Positions 7,532 through 14,952 of a stretch of DNA of 64,000 nt are shown here, piece by piece. The notes beneath the pieces were generated by a model. It did no database searches, was not told the DNA's origin, and worked only from the letters and a program-made list of their open reading frames with translations. Every line of letters begins with the position of its first letter. The stretch's first letter is position 1. A program made the translations under genes and the position numbers. Source of the DNA: Streptomyces humidus (lineage in GTDB: Bacteria > Actinomycetota > Actinomycetes > Streptomycetales > Streptomycetaceae). Location: positions 62,001-126,000 of the forward strand of contig NZ_BMTL01000012.1 in the NCBI RefSeq assembly GCF_014649655.1, written 5' to 3'.

Positions 7532-8224
7532 ATGTCCGGACTGATCGACACCACGGAGATGTATCTCCGCACCATCCTCGAGCTGGAAGAGGAAGGTGTG
7601 GTCCCGATGCGTGCCCGGATCGCCGAGCGGCTCGACCAGAGCGGCCCGACGGTCAGCCAGACGGTTGCGCGCATGGAGCGCGACGGTCTGGTCGCGGTGG
7701 CCAGCGACCGCCACCTCGAGCTCACCGACGAGGGCCGCCGGCTGGCCACGCGCGTGATGCGCAAGCACCGCCTCGCCGAGTGCCTGCTCGTCGACGTGAT
7801 CGGCCTGGAGTGGGAGCAGGTCCACGCGGAGGCGTGCCGCTGGGAGCACGTGATGAGCGAGGCCGTGGAGCGCCGGGTGCTGGAGCTGCTGCGGCACCCG
7901 ACCGAGTCGCCGTACGGCAACCCCATCCCGGGCCTGGAGGAGCTGGGCGAGAAGGACGGCGCGGACCCGTTCCTGGACGAGGGCATGGTCTCGCTGGCCG
8001 ATCTCGCCCCGGGCCCGGAGGGCAAGACGGTCGTCGTGCGCCGTATCGGCGAGCCGATCCAGACGGACGCGCAGCTGATGTACACGCTGCGCCGCGCGGG
8101 GGTGCAGCCCGGCTCGGTCGTGAGCGTGACGGAGTCGCCGGGCGGTGTGCTGGTGGGAAGCGGCGGCGAGGCCGCGGAGCTGGCGTCGGACGTCGCGTCG
8201 CACGTGTTCGTCGCGAAGAGGTAG
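7532..8224 (+). CDS. dmdR1: DmdR1, iron-dependent repressor (DtxR/IdeR family)
   Basis: Fe(II)-activated repressor of siderophore (desferrioxamine) and iron-uptake genes. The 230-residue length equals that of S. coelicolor DmdR1. The winged helix spans residues 5-65 (SGPTVSQTVARMERDGLV recognition region). All metal ligands of IdeR are at the same numbers: Met10, Cys102, Glu105 and His106 for one site, His79, Glu83 and His98 for the other. Residues about 150-230 form the SH3-like domain. ATG 7532 follows GAGGGG. A long antiparallel reading frame covers the whole gene, as reported for adm in S. coelicolor. Confidence 0.95.
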   Translation: MSGLIDTTEMYLRTILELEEEGVVPMRARIAERLDQSGPTVSQTVARMERDGLVAVASDRHLELTDEGRRLATRVMRKHRLAECLLVDVIGLEWEQVHAEACRWEHVMSEAVERRVLELLRHPTESPYGNPIPGLEELGEKDGADPFLDEGMVSLADLAPGPEGKTVVVRRIGEPIQTDAQLMYTLRRAGVQPGSVVSVTESPGGVLVGSGGEAAELASDVASHVFVAKR

Positions 8225-8718
8225 GCCCGTCCCGGCTGCCGTCCGCCGTCGTCGCCGCGCCGGGCAGGCTGCAACTCCTGGGGCCGACGGGGAAGTTGCG
8301 GCGCTTCGTCGAACCCGTCGAATCGGAGATTGCCTGTGCCGAATCGCAGCGCTCCGGCGCTTGTCGTGCCAGGCTGTCGCGTGAGGCATATGACCTGAGG
8401 GGGCGGGATGATGTGCCGCGGAGCAGTGAAGGGCCCCGGCGCCTTGCGGCGCCGGGGCCTGTCCTCCCCTGTGCTGACCCGGAGCCCCGAGCTCTCAGGG
8501 TCATTCCCCTCGGACCGTTTTCCCCGAGCGGTCCGCCTCCCGCTGAAGATCTCCCCTCGGTGGAGCGGATCATTCCTTGAGAATGGTCACTCGAACGAGG
8601 GGTGTTGTGCGCGGAGAGTGCAATTCTCGAAAGAGCATTCGATAGCCTGCGGGTGATCGAAGGCGGTACGGAGCATCGGCAGCGCAGCGGTACGACGGCT
8701 AGGGGGGTGCCAGGACCT
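8225..8718. other. Non-coding gap between dmdR1 and the alpha/beta hydrolase gene
   Basis: A 494-base gap of lower GC than its neighbours. It contains a strong hairpin (8432-8459) and a CATTC/GAATG inverted repeat (about 8571-8585). It also holds the AT-richer stretch 8600-8660, whose forward frame could extend the hydrolase N-terminally. Its third-position GC is much lower than in true genes here, so it is probably leader or promoter DNA. Confidence 0.5.
8432..8459. terminator. Strong stem-loop, probable terminator
   Basis: GGCCCCGGCGCC and its perfect complement form a 12-bp all-GC stem around a TTGC tetraloop. It lies 208 bases downstream of dmdR1. The distance suggests it ends either a long dmdR1 transcript or a separate short RNA. 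Confidence 0.6.
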
Positions 8719-9624
8719 ATGGCGCGACGCATCGACGTGACCGGGGCGGGCGGCGTACGTCTGGCGGCCTGGGAGTTCGGGGACCCGCCCAAGGGGATCC
8801 CGGCGCAGTCCTCCGGGGGACGGCCGCGGCCCGCGGAGCCCGAGCGGACCTCCGGGGTCCTGTTACTGCACGGCCTGATGGGGCGTGCCTCGCACTGGGC
8901 GTCCACCGCCCGCTGGCTCTCCGAGCGGCACCGGGCGGTCGCTCTCGACCAGCGCGGCCACGGGCAGAGCGAGAAGCCGCCGCAGGCCGCGTTCACCCGC
9001 GAGGCCTACGTGGAGGACGCGGAGGCGGCCCTCGAACAGCTCGGGCTCGCCCCGGCCGTCGTCATCGGGCACGCCATGGGAGCGCTCACCGCCTGGCAGC
9101 TCGCGGCCAAACGCCCCGACCTGGTGCGCGCCCTGGTCGTCTGCGACATGCGGGCCTCGGCGCTGGGAGCGGCCTCGCAGCGCGAGTGGGCCGACTGGTT
9201 CGCGTCCTGGCCCCTCCCCTTCGCCACCCTCGCAGACGTCCGCAAGTGGTTCGGCGAGGACGACCCCTGGGTGGAGCGGCCGAACCCCTCCCGGGGCGAG
9301 TTCTATGCCGAGGCGATGCACGAGTCGCCGGACGGCTGGCGTCCCGTCTTCGAGCCCGAGCAGATGCTCACCTCCCGTGAGACCTGGGTCTACGACGCCC
9401 ACTGGGAGGAGCTCACCCAGGTCCGGTGCCCGGCCTTGGTCGTACGGGGCCTGGACGGCGAGCTGGGCCGCGCCGAGGCCCAGGAGATGGTCCGCGTCCT
9501 GCCGCGCGGCGAGTACGCCGAGGTCGCCGACGCCGGGCACCTCGTCCACTACGACCAGCCCGAGGGATGGCGCACGGCGATCGAGCCCTTCCTGGACGCG
9601 GTGCTCAGCCCCGACGCCCCCTGA
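8719..9624 (+). CDS. Alpha/beta-fold hydrolase
   Basis: A 301-residue serine hydrolase-type protein. It has the oxyanion HG motif in LLLHGLMGRASHW, the strand DQRGHGQSEKP, and GHAMGALTAWQL at the nucleophile elbow. In that elbow the canonical Gly-x-Ser-x-Gly reads G-H-A-M-G, so an alanine replaces the usual serine nucleophile. The C-terminal ADAGHLVHYDQPEGW carries the expected His. The missing nucleophile suggests a non-hydrolytic role or a different chemistry. ATG 8719 was chosen over an upstream frame with poor codon use. Substrate unknown. Confidence 0.8.
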   Translation: MARRIDVTGAGGVRLAAWEFGDPPKGIPAQSSGGRPRPAEPERTSGVLLLHGLMGRASHWASTARWLSERHRAVALDQRGHGQSEKPPQAAFTREAYVEDAEAALEQLGLAPAVVIGHAMGALTAWQLAAKRPDLVRALVVCDMRASALGAASQREWADWFASWPLPFATLADVRKWFGEDDPWVERPNPSRGEFYAEAMHESPDGWRPVFEPEQMLTSRETWVYDAHWEELTQVRCPALVVRGLDGELGRAEAQEMVRVLPRGEYAEVADAGHLVHYDQPEGWRTAIEPFLDAVLSPDAP

Positions 9625-9887
9625 TCTCGAGAGCCCCGATCTTGCCGACGGGCCGGGCCCTGAGCGGGCCGGGCCGGGCCGTGAGTGGGCCGGGCCCTGA
9701 GCGGGCTCATGCCCGAATGGGCGGTGGGCCCGAGCGGGGCCTGAGCCTGAGCGGGGCCTGAGCCCCAACGGGCTCATGCCCGAACGGACCCGAGCCCCGA
9801 CGGGCGGTGGGCCCGAGCGGGGTCCGAGCCCGAACGGGGCCGAGCTCGGACGGGCGGTGAGTCCGGGTGGGGCGCTCTTCGCGAGCG
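9625..9887. repeat. Degenerate GAGCGGG/GGGCCC repeats between convergent genes
   Basis: The gap between the hydrolase and the ABC permease is filled with imperfect copies of CCTGAGCGGGC, CTCATGCCCGAA and GGGCGGTGGGCCCGAGCGG from about 9655 to 9875. No open frame here looks like a gene. Confidence 0.55.
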
Positions 9888-11519
9888 TCAGCCCTTGCTC
9901 ACGGCCGACAGGATCTCCGGCAGGCGCGACGCCGTGCGTGGCGCGGCCAGCCGCAGCCCCAGCAGCGTGACGCCCGCGCCGTACACCGCGCCCCCGGGCA
10001 GCAGCAGCCATGTCCACGCGTCCCCGCCCTCGCTGACGTTGAGCCAGATCGTCACCGCGATGACGGGCGCGCAGAGCAGCGCCGCCGAGACCATGCCGCC
10101 GAAGACCGCGATCCAGGCGAGACCGGCCTGCCCCGGGGCGACGTTCTTGTAGCCCTCCTGCGGGATCGAGTAGGGAAAGCGCGCCGAGGTCCACGCCCCC
10201 GTGGCGAGCATCGCGCCGAGCAGCGCGAGGGACAGCCCCAGCACCTCGGGCAGTTTCGCCCAGTCGCCGAGCAACGCGGTCGTCAGCACGGTCACCGCCG
10301 TCGCGTACGGCAAGGTGATCAACAGCAGGGCCAGCGCCCGGGCGCGCAGCTCGTCGTAGGCGTCCCGGGTCGACGAGATCGTCATGGCGACCATCCAGAA
10401 CGCGGAGGTGTCCTGCCCGAACTGGTTGTACATCTGGATGCCGAGCATCCCGGCGGCGAAGCAGGCGAAGTAGATCGAGCCGGTGCCCTGCAGCGCGTTG
10501 AACACGGGCACGATGAGGCCGATGGCCAGCGACGTCACCCAGGCCGCCTTGGTCTTCGGGTCGCGCCACACATAGCGCAGGCTGCGTTCCATCACCGTGC
10601 CGGTGCGCCCGCCCGGCAGCAGCCGTGCCGGCCCCGCCCGGCCCCGCCGCTTCTGCGCGGCGGGCTCGGCGGCCTGCAGCGTCGAGCCGTCGGGCGAGGT
10701 CATCAGCCGCGTCATGCTCCGCGCCCACGCCGTCACCAGCAGGGCCAGTGCCGCGGCGCTGACGGCGAGCTGCGCGGCGGCGACGCCGTAGTCGCCCTCG
10801 CTCACCGAGTGCACCGCGCCGACCGCCGAAGCGGGCGGCAGCCAGCGCAGCACGGCCGCCGTCGGATCGAGCTCCCCCAGACCGGACGAGCCGAGCCGCT
10901 GCACCCCGAAGTTGACGAACTGCACCCCGACCGCGATGACCAGTCCGCTCAGCACCGCCAGATCGCGGCCCTTGCGGCTGGTCAGCAGCCGGATGTTGGC
11001 GGCGGCCACGGCCCGCGCCAGCGCCACGCACACCAGCAGCCCGAGCGCCACGGCGAGAACCCCCACCGTCCAGGCCGCCGCTCCGTGCGCCACCGCCACC
11101 ACCGACCCGGCCAGCACGAGCAGCGTGAGCAGCGGTCCGATGCCCACCAGCGAGGCCACCAGCAGCGCCCGCACCAGCGGCAGGGGCCGCAGCGGCAGCA
11201 TCACCAGCCGGGTCGGGTCGAGCGTCTCGTCGCCGCCGGGGAAGAACAGGGGCATCACGGCCCAGCCCACGGCGAACACCGCGACCAGCAGCACCACCAG
11301 CGACACCGCGTGCGCGTGCCCCCGCAGGGCGACCAGCCCGAGCAGCAGCAGCGCGGCGAACACCAGGGTGAGGACGGCGGAGGCGACGTAGGCGGCCCGC
11401 CGCCCGCTCGACTGCCGCAGCCCGTTGCGCAGCAGCGACAGCTTGAGCCGGACGACGGTGGCGACGAGGTCCGGCGCGGGGGCGGCCGTGGTGGAGGCCG
11501 GGGCGGCGGGGGCGCTCAA
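9888..11519 (-). CDS. ABC transporter permease (ABC-2 type exporter)
   Basis: A 543-residue polytopic membrane protein with roughly a dozen hydrophobic segments, for example YVASAVLTLVFAALLLLGLV and ALALLLITLPYATAVTVLTT, and no soluble domain. The start is taken as the TTG at 11519, whose TTGA overlaps the TGA stop of the upstream ATPase gene by four bases; this is classic translational coupling, and upstream sequence in this frame is only the ATPase shadow. With that ATPase it should form an ABC exporter or membrane-remodelling pump of unknown cargo. No substrate-binding protein is nearby, which supports export. Confidence 0.85.
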   Translation of the reverse strand: MSAPAAPASTTAAPAPDLVATVVRLKLSLLRNGLRQSSGRRAAYVASAVLTLVFAALLLLGLVALRGHAHAVSLVVLLVAVFAVGWAVMPLFFPGGDETLDPTRLVMLPLRPLPLVRALLVASLVGIGPLLTLLVLAGSVVAVAHGAAAWTVGVLAVALGLLVCVALARAVAAANIRLLTSRKGRDLAVLSGLVIAVGVQFVNFGVQRLGSSGLGELDPTAAVLRWLPPASAVGAVHSVSEGDYGVAAAQLAVSAAALALLVTAWARSMTRLMTSPDGSTLQAAEPAAQKRRGRAGPARLLPGGRTGTVMERSLRYVWRDPKTKAAWVTSLAIGLIVPVFNALQGTGSIYFACFAAGMLGIQMYNQFGQDTSAFWMVAMTISSTRDAYDELRARALALLLITLPYATAVTVLTTALLGDWAKLPEVLGLSLALLGAMLATGAWTSARFPYSIPQEGYKNVAPGQAGLAWIAVFGGMVSAALLCAPVIAVTIWLNVSEGGDAWTWLLLPGGAVYGAGVTLLGLRLAAPRTASRLPEILSAVSKG

Positions 11520-12283
11520 CGGCCTGCCCCGCCCAGCCAGTCGAGGTCGGAGCCGGTGTCCCGGCCCTGCGCCCCGACGAGTTCGAGGAACGCCCGCTGC
11601 AACGAGGGCGCGGCCCCCCGCACCTCCTCCAGCGTGCCGTGCGCCCGGATGCGCCCCGCCGCCATCACCGCCACCCAGTCGCACAGCGACTCGACGAGCT
11701 CCATCACATGGGAGGAGAAGACGACCGTCGCCCCGGATGCCGTGTACCGCTCCAGCACTCCGCGGATGATCTGCGCGGACACCGGATCCACGCCCTCGAA
11801 CGGCTCGTCGAGGAAGAGCACTTCGGGGTTGTGCAGCAGCGCGGCCGCGAGCCCGATCTTCTTGCGCATGCCGGTCGAGTAGTCGACGACGAGCTTGTGC
11901 TGGGCGCCGGCCAGGTCGAGGACGTCGAGCAGCTGCGTGGCCCGCTTGTCGACCTCGGCGCCGGGCAGCCCCCGCAACCGCCCGCTGTAGGACAGCAGTT
12001 CACGCCCGGACAGCCGTTCGAACAGTCGCAGTCCCTCAGGGAGGACCCCGATCCGGGCCTTCACCTCGACGGGATCTCGCCACACGTCGTGCCCGACGAC
12101 CTCGACGGACCCCTGGTCCGGCCGCAGCAGCCCGGTCACCATCGACAGGGTGGTGGTCTTCCCGGCTCCGTTCGGCCCGACCAGCCCGATGAACTTCCCC
12201 GAGGGCAGATCGAGATCGATCCCGGCGACGGCGACCTGCTGACCGAACCGCTTCCAGAGGTTGCGCACGCGTACGGACGTCAT
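11516..12283 (-). CDS. ABC transporter ATP-binding protein
   Basis: A 255-residue ATPase. The Walker A motif is GPNGAGKTTT (about residues 36-45), the ABC signature is in YSTGMRKKIGLAAAL, Walker B is VLFLDEPFEGVD, and the H-loop is in VVFSSHVMELVE. The sequence belongs to the CcmA/DRI-like exporter subgroup, which powers ABC-2 permeases. It is the first gene of a two-gene operon with the overlapping permease. Confidence 0.93.
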   Translation of the reverse strand: MTSVRVRNLWKRFGQQVAVAGIDLDLPSGKFIGLVGPNGAGKTTTLSMVTGLLRPDQGSVEVVGHDVWRDPVEVKARIGVLPEGLRLFERLSGRELLSYSGRLRGLPGAEVDKRATQLLDVLDLAGAQHKLVVDYSTGMRKKIGLAAALLHNPEVLFLDEPFEGVDPVSAQIIRGVLERYTASGATVVFSSHVMELVESLCDWVAVMAAGRIRAHGTLEEVRGAAPSLQRAFLELVGAQGRDTGSDLDWLGGAGR

Positions 12284-12317
12284 GCACGAACCCTACGCAT
12301 GCGGCGGGGAGCGCGCC

Positions 12318-12980
12318 TTACCGGTCTCGTCCGCACGCGTAGGCGAGCGGCGAGATCAACTCCTCGGCGTCCGGCAGCCACCGGTTCGCGGCGGTCGGCC
12401 GGCAGGCCCACTGCACGGCCCCCCGGGACCCGTACCGGGTGGGCGGCGCGGCGACGTACGTGCCCTCGCCGAGCGTCACGAGATCGAGCGCGCCCAGCGA
12501 CCAGCCCAGCCTGCGCACCAGGTCCGGCACCTTCGCCGACGCGCCCGGCAGCACGAAGAACTGCATCCGCCGGTCCGGCGTCAGGGTGGCCGGACCGAGT
12601 GTCAGCTCCATCCGCTCCATCCGGGCCAGCGCGAGGAACCCGGCCGTCTCCGGCACGGAGATCGCGTCGAACGTGCGCCCGGTGGGCAGCAGGATCGAGG
12701 CGGTCGGCTGGTTCTGCCACATCCGGCGCGCGACCGTCGCACTGCCGGTGGCCTGTGTCGCCCAGTCCGACCGGGAGGGATGTGCTCCCGGGGCGGCACA
12801 CGCCCGGTCGCCGCAGGAGCAGAGCTGCACCCCGTCGACGGTCTCGAGCCATGTGCCCGGGCACACGTCCCAATGACGTTCCTCGGCGTAGCGAACAGCG
12901 GTCTCGAGCAGCGATTCCCCGCGCTGCTTCGGGATTTGAGTGGCGTCGGCGCCCGCGATGGTCTCTTCCACGATGAACAC
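12318..12980 (-). CDS. Bifunctional primase/polymerase-like (prim-pol domain) protein
   Basis: A conserved Streptomyces protein of about 220 residues. It begins VFIVEETIAGADATQIPKQ and continues with YAEERHWDVCPGTW, four Cys/His-rich residues in SCGDRACAAPGAHP, and PTGRTFDAISVPETAGF, which match the N-terminal part of primase-polymerase domains. It lacks any helicase or other partner domain, so whether it polymerises is uncertain; it may be regulatory. GTG at 12980 is preferred; GTG 12995 adds five residues. It is divergent from the NsdA-like regulator across a 10-bp-phased repeat array. Confidence 0.72.
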   Translation of the reverse strand: MFIVEETIAGADATQIPKQRGESLLETAVRYAEERHWDVCPGTWLETVDGVQLCSCGDRACAAPGAHPSRSDWATQATGSATVARRMWQNQPTASILLPTGRTFDAISVPETAGFLALARMERMELTLGPATLTPDRRMQFFVLPGASAKVPDLVRRLGWSLGALDLVTLGEGTYVAAPPTRYGSRGAVQWACRPTAANRWLPDAEELISPLAYACGRDR

Positions 12981-13150
12981 AACTCTAGCGCTCACCGGGG
13001 GTTACGCCTGCCCGAATGCGCGGGGGAGGAGCATCGATTCGGCGTTCGGGGCGCATGGGTGCATGTGCGGGGGCGCGTGGAAGGAACGGGCGTGGGAGCG
13101 GGTAACCAGGTAGCGGGGGTCGGGGCTTCCCCGGGTGACCCGGCGATTCT

Positions 13151-13220
13151 CCGCATTGATCGGCGTTGAAGACCGTTGAAGAGCATTGAACCGCATTGCT
13201 CGGCATTCACCGGCAATCCT
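13151..13220. promoter_or_regulatory. Seven-unit 10-bp phased repeat array (consensus NNGCATTGAA)
   Basis: Seven consecutive 10-base units each place CATTGA, CGTTGA or a close variant at the same position: CCGCATTGAT, CGGCGTTGAA, GACCGTTGAA, GAGCATTGAA, CCGCATTGCT, CGGCATTCAC, CGGCAATCCT. A 10-bp period presents every unit on the same face of the helix, as expected for cooperative binding of a repeated protein subunit. It lies between the divergent prim-pol and NsdA-like genes. Confidence 0.5.
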
Positions 13221-13356
13221 CACATGTCTCGCATTTTCGGTCGGTCCGTGGGGCATTGATCTGCTCGGCCGGAACTTTTCGGTGGAAGACACGTCAACTC
13301 GGTGTGTGGGCGGGCACCCGTCGCCCCGTTCACCGCAGCCACAGGGGGTTGTGCCC

Positions 13357-14742
13357 ATGGCCGCAAGGCCGCTAGTCGCGCGGCAGCCGAACGAACGGCT
13401 GCAGGCGCTCATCCAGGAGGCGGGGTGCTCGAACGCCGGGCTCGCCCGCCGCGTCAACATGTGCGGCGCCGAGCACGGTCTCGACCTGCGCTACGACAAG
13501 ACGTCCGTGGCGCGTTGGCTGCGCGGACAGCAGCCGCGGGGGCGCGCGCCGGCGGTCATCGCTGAGGCGCTGGGCCGCAAGCTCGGCCGGACGGTCACGA
13601 TCGACGAGATCGGCATGGCCAACGGCAAGAACCTCGCCTCGGGCGTGGGCCTGCAGTTCTCTCCGACGGTGCTGGGGGCCATCGAGCAGGTCTGCGAGCT
13701 GTGGCGCAGCGACGTGGGCCGGCGCGACTTCCTCTCCGGCTCGTCCGTGGCCGCATCGGCGCTGGTCGAGCCGAGCCGCGACTGGCTGATCTCCTCACCC
13801 GACGCCCAGGTGGCGCGGTCGGCGGGTCCCCGGGTGGGCCTGTCCGACGTGGCGGCCGTCAAGGCGATGACGCAGGCGCTGGTCGACCTGGACCACCAGT
13901 ACGGCAGCGGGCATGTGCGCCCCGTCGTCGTGCACTACCTCAACAGTGTCGTCTCGGGCCTGCTCGTCGGCTCCTACCGGGAGGCGGTGGGACGTGAACT
14001 CTTCGCGGCCGTCGCCCGCTTGACGGAACTCGCCGGGTACATGGCAGTCGACACCGGCCAACCGGGCCTCGCCCAGCGCTACTACATCCAGGCGCTGCGG
14101 CTGGCCCACGCGGCAGGCGACCGCGGGTACGGCGGGTACGTCCTCGCCGCCTCCATGAGCCACCTCGCCGCCCAGCTCGGGAACCCGCGCGAGATCGCCC
14201 AGTTGGCGCGGGCGGCGCAGGAGGGCGCGCGCGGGCGGGTGACCCCGCGCGCCGAGGCGATGTTCCTCGCCGCGGAGGCGCGCGGGCACGCCCTGCTGGG
14301 CGATGTCCGGGGCGCGCAGGCGGCCTCCGGGCGGGCGGTGTCGGCGCTGGAGGCGGCCGATCCGGCCGCCGGGGACGACCCGGCGTGGATCGCGCACTTC
14401 GACGAGGCCTATCTGGCCGACGAGTTGGCGCACTGTCATCGCGACCTGGGCCAGTCCGAGGCGGCGGCGCGCTGCGCCGAGGAGTCGCTGGCCGGACATC
14501 CGCCGGGCCGCGCCCGTCGGCGCGCGATCGGATACGTCCTGCTGGCCACCGCGCAGGTGCAGCAGCGCGAGATCGAGCAGGCCTGCAACACCGGTATGAA
14601 AGCGGTCGAGTTGCTCGGGACGCTCCGCTCCAACCGGGGCGCGGAGTACCTGGAGGATCTCCAGCAGCGGCTGGAGCCGTTCCGGGAGGAGTCGGTGGTG
14701 CGGGAGTTCGGGGCGCGGCTGGAGTTGCAGACCGCGGCGTGA
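13357..14742 (+). CDS. NsdA-like transcriptional regulator with TPR-like C-terminus
   Basis: A 461-residue protein. Residues about 10-70 (NERLQALIQEAGCSNAGLARRVN, then DKTSVARWLRGQQPRG) match the DNA-binding region of the Streptomyces NsdA/NsdB family, negative regulators of differentiation and antibiotic production. The remaining 350 residues are helical repeats (TPR-like), including QRYYIQALRLAHAAGDRGYG and AWIAHFDEAYLADELAHCHRDL. ATG 13357 lies 9 bases after AGGGGG. I infer it is a developmental regulator. It is not NsdA itself, only a family member, and the nearby repeat array could be its operator. Confidence 0.8.
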   Translation: MAARPLVARQPNERLQALIQEAGCSNAGLARRVNMCGAEHGLDLRYDKTSVARWLRGQQPRGRAPAVIAEALGRKLGRTVTIDEIGMANGKNLASGVGLQFSPTVLGAIEQVCELWRSDVGRRDFLSGSSVAASALVEPSRDWLISSPDAQVARSAGPRVGLSDVAAVKAMTQALVDLDHQYGSGHVRPVVVHYLNSVVSGLLVGSYREAVGRELFAAVARLTELAGYMAVDTGQPGLAQRYYIQALRLAHAAGDRGYGGYVLAASMSHLAAQLGNPREIAQLARAAQEGARGRVTPRAEAMFLAAEARGHALLGDVRGAQAASGRAVSALEAADPAAGDDPAWIAHFDEAYLADELAHCHRDLGQSEAAARCAEESLAGHPPGRARRRAIGYVLLATAQVQQREIEQACNTGMKAVELLGTLRSNRGAEYLEDLQQRLEPFREESVVREFGARLELQTAA

Positions 14743-14952
14743 AGGGGCGGGGCGCCGCTGCGTGAACGTGCGGGGGACGACGTCCGTCCGCACGGCGGCG
14801 ACGGAACAGCGCACGGCGCTCCGGATCTGTTGCGGACGTCACTGCCCGGCCCCGAAGCGGGAGGTCACGTGCTGAGCTGCGTGGCACGGGGTTCAGGGGA
14901 CCCGGTAGCGTGAGCCGACGATTCCGAAGGTCCCCCATTCGTAGGAGTCCCG

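Noticed and set aside
8602..8718. N-terminal extension of the alpha/beta hydrolase from GTG 8602
   Set aside because: Third-position GC drops sharply compared with the body of the gene and the ribosome site overlaps the start; treated as leader.
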